Source: Capsulimonadaceae bacterium
GTDB taxonomy: Bacteria; Armatimonadota; Armatimonadia; Armatimonadales; Capsulimonadaceae
Direction: 5' to 3'
DNA length: 57,572 nucleotides
NCBI GenBank assembly: GCA_031292625.1
Contig: JARLGU010000049.1
Location: 1 to 57,572, forward strand
The notes under the pieces are model-generated. The model had not been told where the DNA came from, did no database searches, and saw only the letters and a list, made by a program, of their open reading frames with translations. Shown here piece after piece: positions 54,780 to 57,572 of this stretch. Each line of letters starts with the position of its first letter. Position 1 is the stretch's first letter. A program made the position numbers and the translations under genes.

Positions 54780-55037
54780 TTAGGAGCCGACGGAATGTGT
54801 TGGCTGTGTCTCGGATGGCCGTGACTTTGCGGCCGCTTCTTCAACCGATGCCGTAGGATGGATCACACCGTTAACGACCATTACGACGCCGATCGCAAGA
54901 TAGAACAACGCCTCGTGCGGCTCAGGCGGAACGCCGGGATCGAACATAAAGCCAGGCCCCTTAAATAAGGCGTAAGCCCCAATCCCCAACAGCACGAGAC
55001 CAATCCAAAAGAAACTGCTTACACGCGGCCATTTCAT
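54780..55037 (-). CDS. Small two-helix membrane protein
   Basis: 85 residues from the ATG at 55037 (AAGGA about 8 bases upstream). Two hydrophobic segments: FFWIGLVLLGIGAYALF and ALFYLAIGVVMVVNGVI, joined by a Pro/Gly loop (GPGFMFDPGVPPEPHE). The C-terminal 25 residues are polar. No family was recognised. A -10 element (55073-55078) lies 36 bases upstream. Confidence 0.65.
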   Translation of the reverse strand: MKWPRVSSFFWIGLVLLGIGAYALFKGPGFMFDPGVPPEPHEALFYLAIGVVMVVNGVIHPTASVEEAAAKSRPSETQPTHSVGS

Positions 55038-55072
55038 CGATTGTTTCCTTAACAAACACCGGCGCAACCGAT

Positions 55073-55078
55073 ATTATA
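55073..55078 (-). promoter_or_regulatory. -10 element for the small membrane protein gene
   Basis: TATAAT on the minus strand. A clear -35 is lacking. Confidence 0.35.
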
Positions 55079-55134
55079 CCTTGTCGCCGGTAACGACCGT
55101 CTCTCGGAAGTAAGCGTTCCCAAAACGGGGAGTG

Positions 55135-55893
55135 CTAAATCGCTCCGTCGTCCGGCCAAATTGCCACGGTCTCGCCGCCGGCGACCTCGATCAGCCCCGC
55201 GCCATCTTCAGCGCGAACCCGGCGCAAGGTTCCAGTCGCCAGGACGCCATCCTTCGTTCTGCCGGACTGCGTGATGCCGGTAAGCATCGCGCCGCCCCAT
55301 TCGTCCATTAGCGACGCCCAACCAGCCCACGTATCCAACAGCGCCATCGTTGCCGACAATTCGCTCGCGACGCGAGCAATTACCGTTTCAGGCGGTATGT
55401 TACGCCCTCCCGTCGCCTGGTAGAGCGACGCCGGGGGCCACACAAAGTTACCGCAGTCAGCGAACTCGCGCTGTCCGACGTTGATCCCGATCCCGATCAA
55501 GGGTGTCGCGCCTGCGTCGCCTATCGGAACCATCTCGACTAAAACGCCCGTGATCTTCCGATCGCCTGCCAAAACATCGTTAGGCCACTTCGTGCGAGCA
55601 TCCTCGACGCCGAACGCCGAAACGGTGCGCCACGCCGCCAGCGATGCGGCGAACGGAACGCGCCAAGCGCTCTCGATTGCGGTCCCCGGCGCGCCGATAA
55701 AAGTCATGATCGCCGACTGCCCAGGTTCGTCGATCCAGCCGTGTCCTCGACGGCCGCGGCCCCGTGTTTGGCTGCCCGCCGTAACAAGCGCGCCAGCGCC
55801 GATGCCGCGCTGCGCCCACACACGCGCGAGATCATTCGTCGATGTTACTACGTCGAATTGCAGTCGAGGCGTTCCGTAAACGAGGGCGTTCAT
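55135..55893 (-). CDS. birA: Biotin--[acetyl-CoA-carboxylase] ligase (monofunctional BirA)
   Basis: 252 residues; the ATG overlaps the nadC stop by 4 bases. It attaches biotin to the carboxyl carrier protein of acetyl-CoA carboxylase. Motifs: VVTSTNDLARVW, the biotinyl-AMP loop GRGRRGHGW, RTKWPNDVLAGDRKITGVLVEM, and IGIGINVGQ. There is no N-terminal helix-turn-helix, so it does not act as a repressor. nadC and birA are adjacent in many bacteria. Confidence 0.94.
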   Translation of the reverse strand: MNALVYGTPRLQFDVVTSTNDLARVWAQRGIGAGALVTAGSQTRGRGRRGHGWIDEPGQSAIMTFIGAPGTAIESAWRVPFAASLAAWRTVSAFGVEDARTKWPNDVLAGDRKITGVLVEMVPIGDAGATPLIGIGINVGQREFADCGNFVWPPASLYQATGGRNIPPETVIARVASELSATMALLDTWAGWASLMDEWGGAMLTGITQSGRTKDGVLATGTLRRVRAEDGAGLIEVAGGETVAIWPDDGAI

Positions 55894-56765
55894 GAAAACA
55901 CAAAGTCAAGGCTAATATCAAGCGCCGGCGCGGAATGCGTTAGCGCTCCAACGCTGATAAGGTCGACGCCGGTTGACGCAATCTCTCCAATCGTTGCCAG
56001 GTTCACGCCGCCGGACGCCTCCGTTAGCGCACGGCCTGCAACCACGGCGACTGCCTCGCGAAGCTGAGCCATGGTCATGTTGTCGAGCATAATGACGTCG
56101 GCCCCGGCATCAAGCGCCTGCTTAACTTGATCCAGTTCCTTGGCTTCCACTTCAATTTTAAGTAAATGATGCGCCTGCTTGCGGGCCAGAGCCACGGCCT
56201 GGGCAATACCGCCAGCGGCAATTATGTGGTTATCCTTGATAAGGACGCCGTCGGATAAGCCCTGCCGATGGTTTCCGCCCCCGCCGACACGCACGGCATA
56301 CTTCTCCAAATTACGCAACCCCGGCGTCGTCTTCCGCGTGTCCACGAGACGCACATTGGGATTTCCGGCCGCCTCAACGAACCGTGCGGTGATGCTGGAG
56401 ACGCCGGAAAGACGCTGGAGAAAATTCAGCGCGACTCGTTCGCCGGTCAAAATACCCGCGGCAGGGCCGTCAAGCGTCGCGATCACCTCGCGCGTCCCCG
56501 CGACGACCGCGCCGTCGACGACGCGCGGCTCGAAGACAATCCGCGAATCGACCTGACGAAACGCCTCTCGCGCAACATCGAGACCGCAAATGATTCCCGG
56601 CGCCTTCGCGAGCAGCTGAGCCTGCGCTGTCCGAGACGGATCGACGACCGCCAGAGTCGTGACATCGCCGCTGCCAACATCTTCGCGAAGGGCGGCGGCG
56701 ACAATGGCTTCGATTTCAGGGGATACGGCTTGCAAAAGCGAAAAATGGGGCGCCAGTATGGACAC
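55890..56765 (-). CDS. nadC: Nicotinate-nucleotide pyrophosphorylase (carboxylating)
   Basis: 291 residues from the GTG at 56765 (AAGGG 4 bases upstream). An upstream GTG at 56831 falls inside the tRNA-Trp gene and is rejected. It converts quinolinate and PRPP to nicotinate mononucleotide in NAD synthesis. Motifs: LREDVGSGDVTTLAV near the N-terminus, LLAKAPGIICGLDVA, VALNFLQRLSGVSSIT, and the catalytic region DTRKTTPGLRNLEKYAVRVGG with SDGVLIKDNHI. It is translationally coupled to birA. It follows the tRNA-Trp gene directly. Confidence 0.95.
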   Translation of the reverse strand: MSILAPHFSLLQAVSPEIEAIVAAALREDVGSGDVTTLAVVDPSRTAQAQLLAKAPGIICGLDVAREAFRQVDSRIVFEPRVVDGAVVAGTREVIATLDGPAAGILTGERVALNFLQRLSGVSSITARFVEAAGNPNVRLVDTRKTTPGLRNLEKYAVRVGGGGNHRQGLSDGVLIKDNHIIAAGGIAQAVALARKQAHHLLKIEVEAKELDQVKQALDAGADVIMLDNMTMAQLREAVAVVAGRALTEASGGVNLATIGEIASTGVDLISVGALTHSAPALDISLDFVFS

Positions 56766-56819
56766 CCCACCCTTTCTGAGTTCCGGCTCCAGGCCAGAAT
56801 AGCCTACAAACGATAAAAA

Positions 56820-56895
<76 letters not shown>

Positions 56896-56924
56896 GTATC
56901 CGCACAATCAGGCCTTGCGCGGTA

Positions 56925-56954
56925 AGTATACCTCTTGCCTCATTGCGCCGTCAA
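56925..56954 (-). promoter_or_regulatory. Promoter of the tRNA-Trp gene
   Basis: On the minus strand TTGACG (56949-56954), an 18-base spacer, then TATACT (56925-56930), 30 bases before the tRNA 5' end. Confidence 0.6.
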
Positions 56955-57106
56955 CAACATCGCAACAAGCGAGGCGCGACGAATTCCGACACTGAAGCTG
57001 CCCCGCCAGCACCGCACGCGAGGCGCGCGAAGCTGCAGCGGGGACAACCCATGGACATCCGAACGAGCCGCCCTCAAGCCGCAACAGCTAAGGGCAGGCA
57101 GGACAA

Positions 57107-57271
57107 TTATTTGGCTTCGCGATGAAGCTTGTGGGTGCGGCAGTTGGGGCAATACTTGTTTAGTTCAAGTCGCTCCTGATGCTTTCGCTTGTTCTTCGTT
57201 GTTGAGTAGGTGCGCTCTTTGCATTCCGTGCAGGCGAGGCTGACGATCACGCGCGCTTCTGTTTTTGCCAT
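57107..57271 (-). CDS. rpmG: 50S ribosomal protein L33
   Basis: 54 residues from the ATG at 57271 (AAGGA upstream); an upstream frame adds 16 non-conserved residues. The zinc-binding form is present: [15 protein letters not shown] and [14 protein letters not shown]. It lies between tuf and tRNA-Trp on the same strand. Confidence 0.95.
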   Translation of the reverse strand: MAKTEARVIVSLACTECKERTYSTTKNKRKHQERLELNKYCPNCRTHKLHREAK

Positions 57272-57304
57272 TGTTCCATCCTTGTGCGCGACCGCTCGCG
57301 CTGA

Positions 57305-57335
57305 GAAAGGGACCCGCAATTGACGGGTCCCTTTC
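57305..57335 (-). terminator. Strong hairpin between tuf and rpmG
   Basis: A perfect 12-bp stem GAAAGGGACCCG / CGGGTCCCTTTC with a 7-base loop, 26 bases after the tuf stop. No T tract follows in the minus direction; it could be a processing site or factor-dependent terminator. Confidence 0.55.
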
Positions 57336-57361
57336 GAAGACTGGCGATTAACCAGTTCTCA

Positions 57362-57572
57362 CTATTCGACTATCTTGCTTACAACGCCTGACCCGACGGT
57401 GTGACCACCCTCGCGGATCGCGAAGCGGAGACCTTCCTCCATCGCGATCGGGTGGATCAGCTCGGAAACGATCTTCACGTTGTCGCCAGGCATCACCATC
57501 TCGACGCCTTCAGGAAGCTTCAGGTCGCCAGTGATGTCCGTCGTACGGAAGTAGAACTGAGGACGGTAACCC
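57362..57572 (-). CDS. tuf: Elongation factor Tu, C-terminal fragment (runs off the window)
   Basis: 69 residues plus a partial codon, read from the window edge. The sequence [19 protein letters not shown], with [20 protein letters not shown] and [16 protein letters not shown] at the end, is the domain 3 C-terminus of EF-Tu. EF-Tu carries aminoacyl-tRNA to the ribosome. The 5' part lies beyond position 57572. Confidence 0.97.
   Translation of the reverse strand, partial: GYRPQFYFRTTDITGDLKLPEGVEMVMPGDNVKIVSELIHPIAMEEGLRFAIREGGHTVGSGVVSKIVE

Overview
The window is a GC-rich bacterial chromosome segment with about 45 protein-coding genes, one tRNA gene and several repeat elements. The best taxonomic guess is an Armatimonadota bacterium (Capsulimonas-like). 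The basis is a type IV-pilin-like secreted protein with a [17 protein letters not shown] leader and a C-terminal H-X9-DG signature, together with LacI- and GntR/LacI-type sugar regulators, Gfo/Idh/MocA oxidoreductases, SGNH esterases, a GH3 glucosidase and a GH110-type beta-helix enzyme. This is inferred from gene content; there is no rRNA gene in the window. No prophage, insertion sequence with transposase, or CRISPR array was seen.

Layout. 0-13 kb: accessory surface and sugar genes (pilin-like protein, LacI regulator, 696-residue ankyrin protein, Gfo/Idh enzyme, SGNH hydrolase, two secreted proteins of unknown role, GntR/LacI-type regulator). 12.7-16.3 kb: dprA-topA. 16.7-27.8 kb: Tat-exported FAD oxidoreductase, cytidylate-kinase-like protein, divergent MFS transporter/LysR pair, transketolase, HtpX protease, second SGNH hydrolase, large TPR protein. 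28.3-34.8 kb: GH3 glucosidase with inserted PA14 domain, second ankyrin protein, NfeD-like/flotillin membrane pair. 35-40.5 kb: recJ, then a Fur/PerR-type regulator, peroxiredoxin, thioredoxin-like protein and DUF3592 membrane protein (a likely peroxide-defence cassette). 40.9-43.3 kb: TPR protein, tgt, csrA. 43.4-45.6 kb: TetR regulator with a DHA2 drug exporter. 45.8-50.5 kb: GH110-type enzyme, then tetrapyrrole genes (precorrin-2 dehydrogenase, hemA, HemX-like). 50.5-57.6 kb: another Gfo/Idh enzyme, a GspF-like protein without membrane segments, secreted and lipoprotein genes, a zinc-ribbon protein, nadC-birA, tRNA-Trp, rpmG and the 3' end of tuf.

The most unusual content is non-coding. 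A dispersed intergenic repeat of about 215-330 bp occurs three times (16.3, 34.9 and 51.7 kb) plus one partial copy (24.0 kb). One copy is bounded by perfect 25-bp terminal inverted repeats, like a MITE, and one carries a 93-bp internal tandem duplication. A second, shorter palindromic repeat family occurs at 28.0 and 40.7 kb. Other points for follow-up: a 336-residue internal duplication in the large ankyrin protein, a soluble GspF-like protein, a histidine-rich NfeD-like partner of flotillin, a perfect 32-bp palindrome inside a coding region, and the absence of secE-nusG after tuf-rpmG-tRNA-Trp. Protein families were assigned by reading motifs, not by database search.
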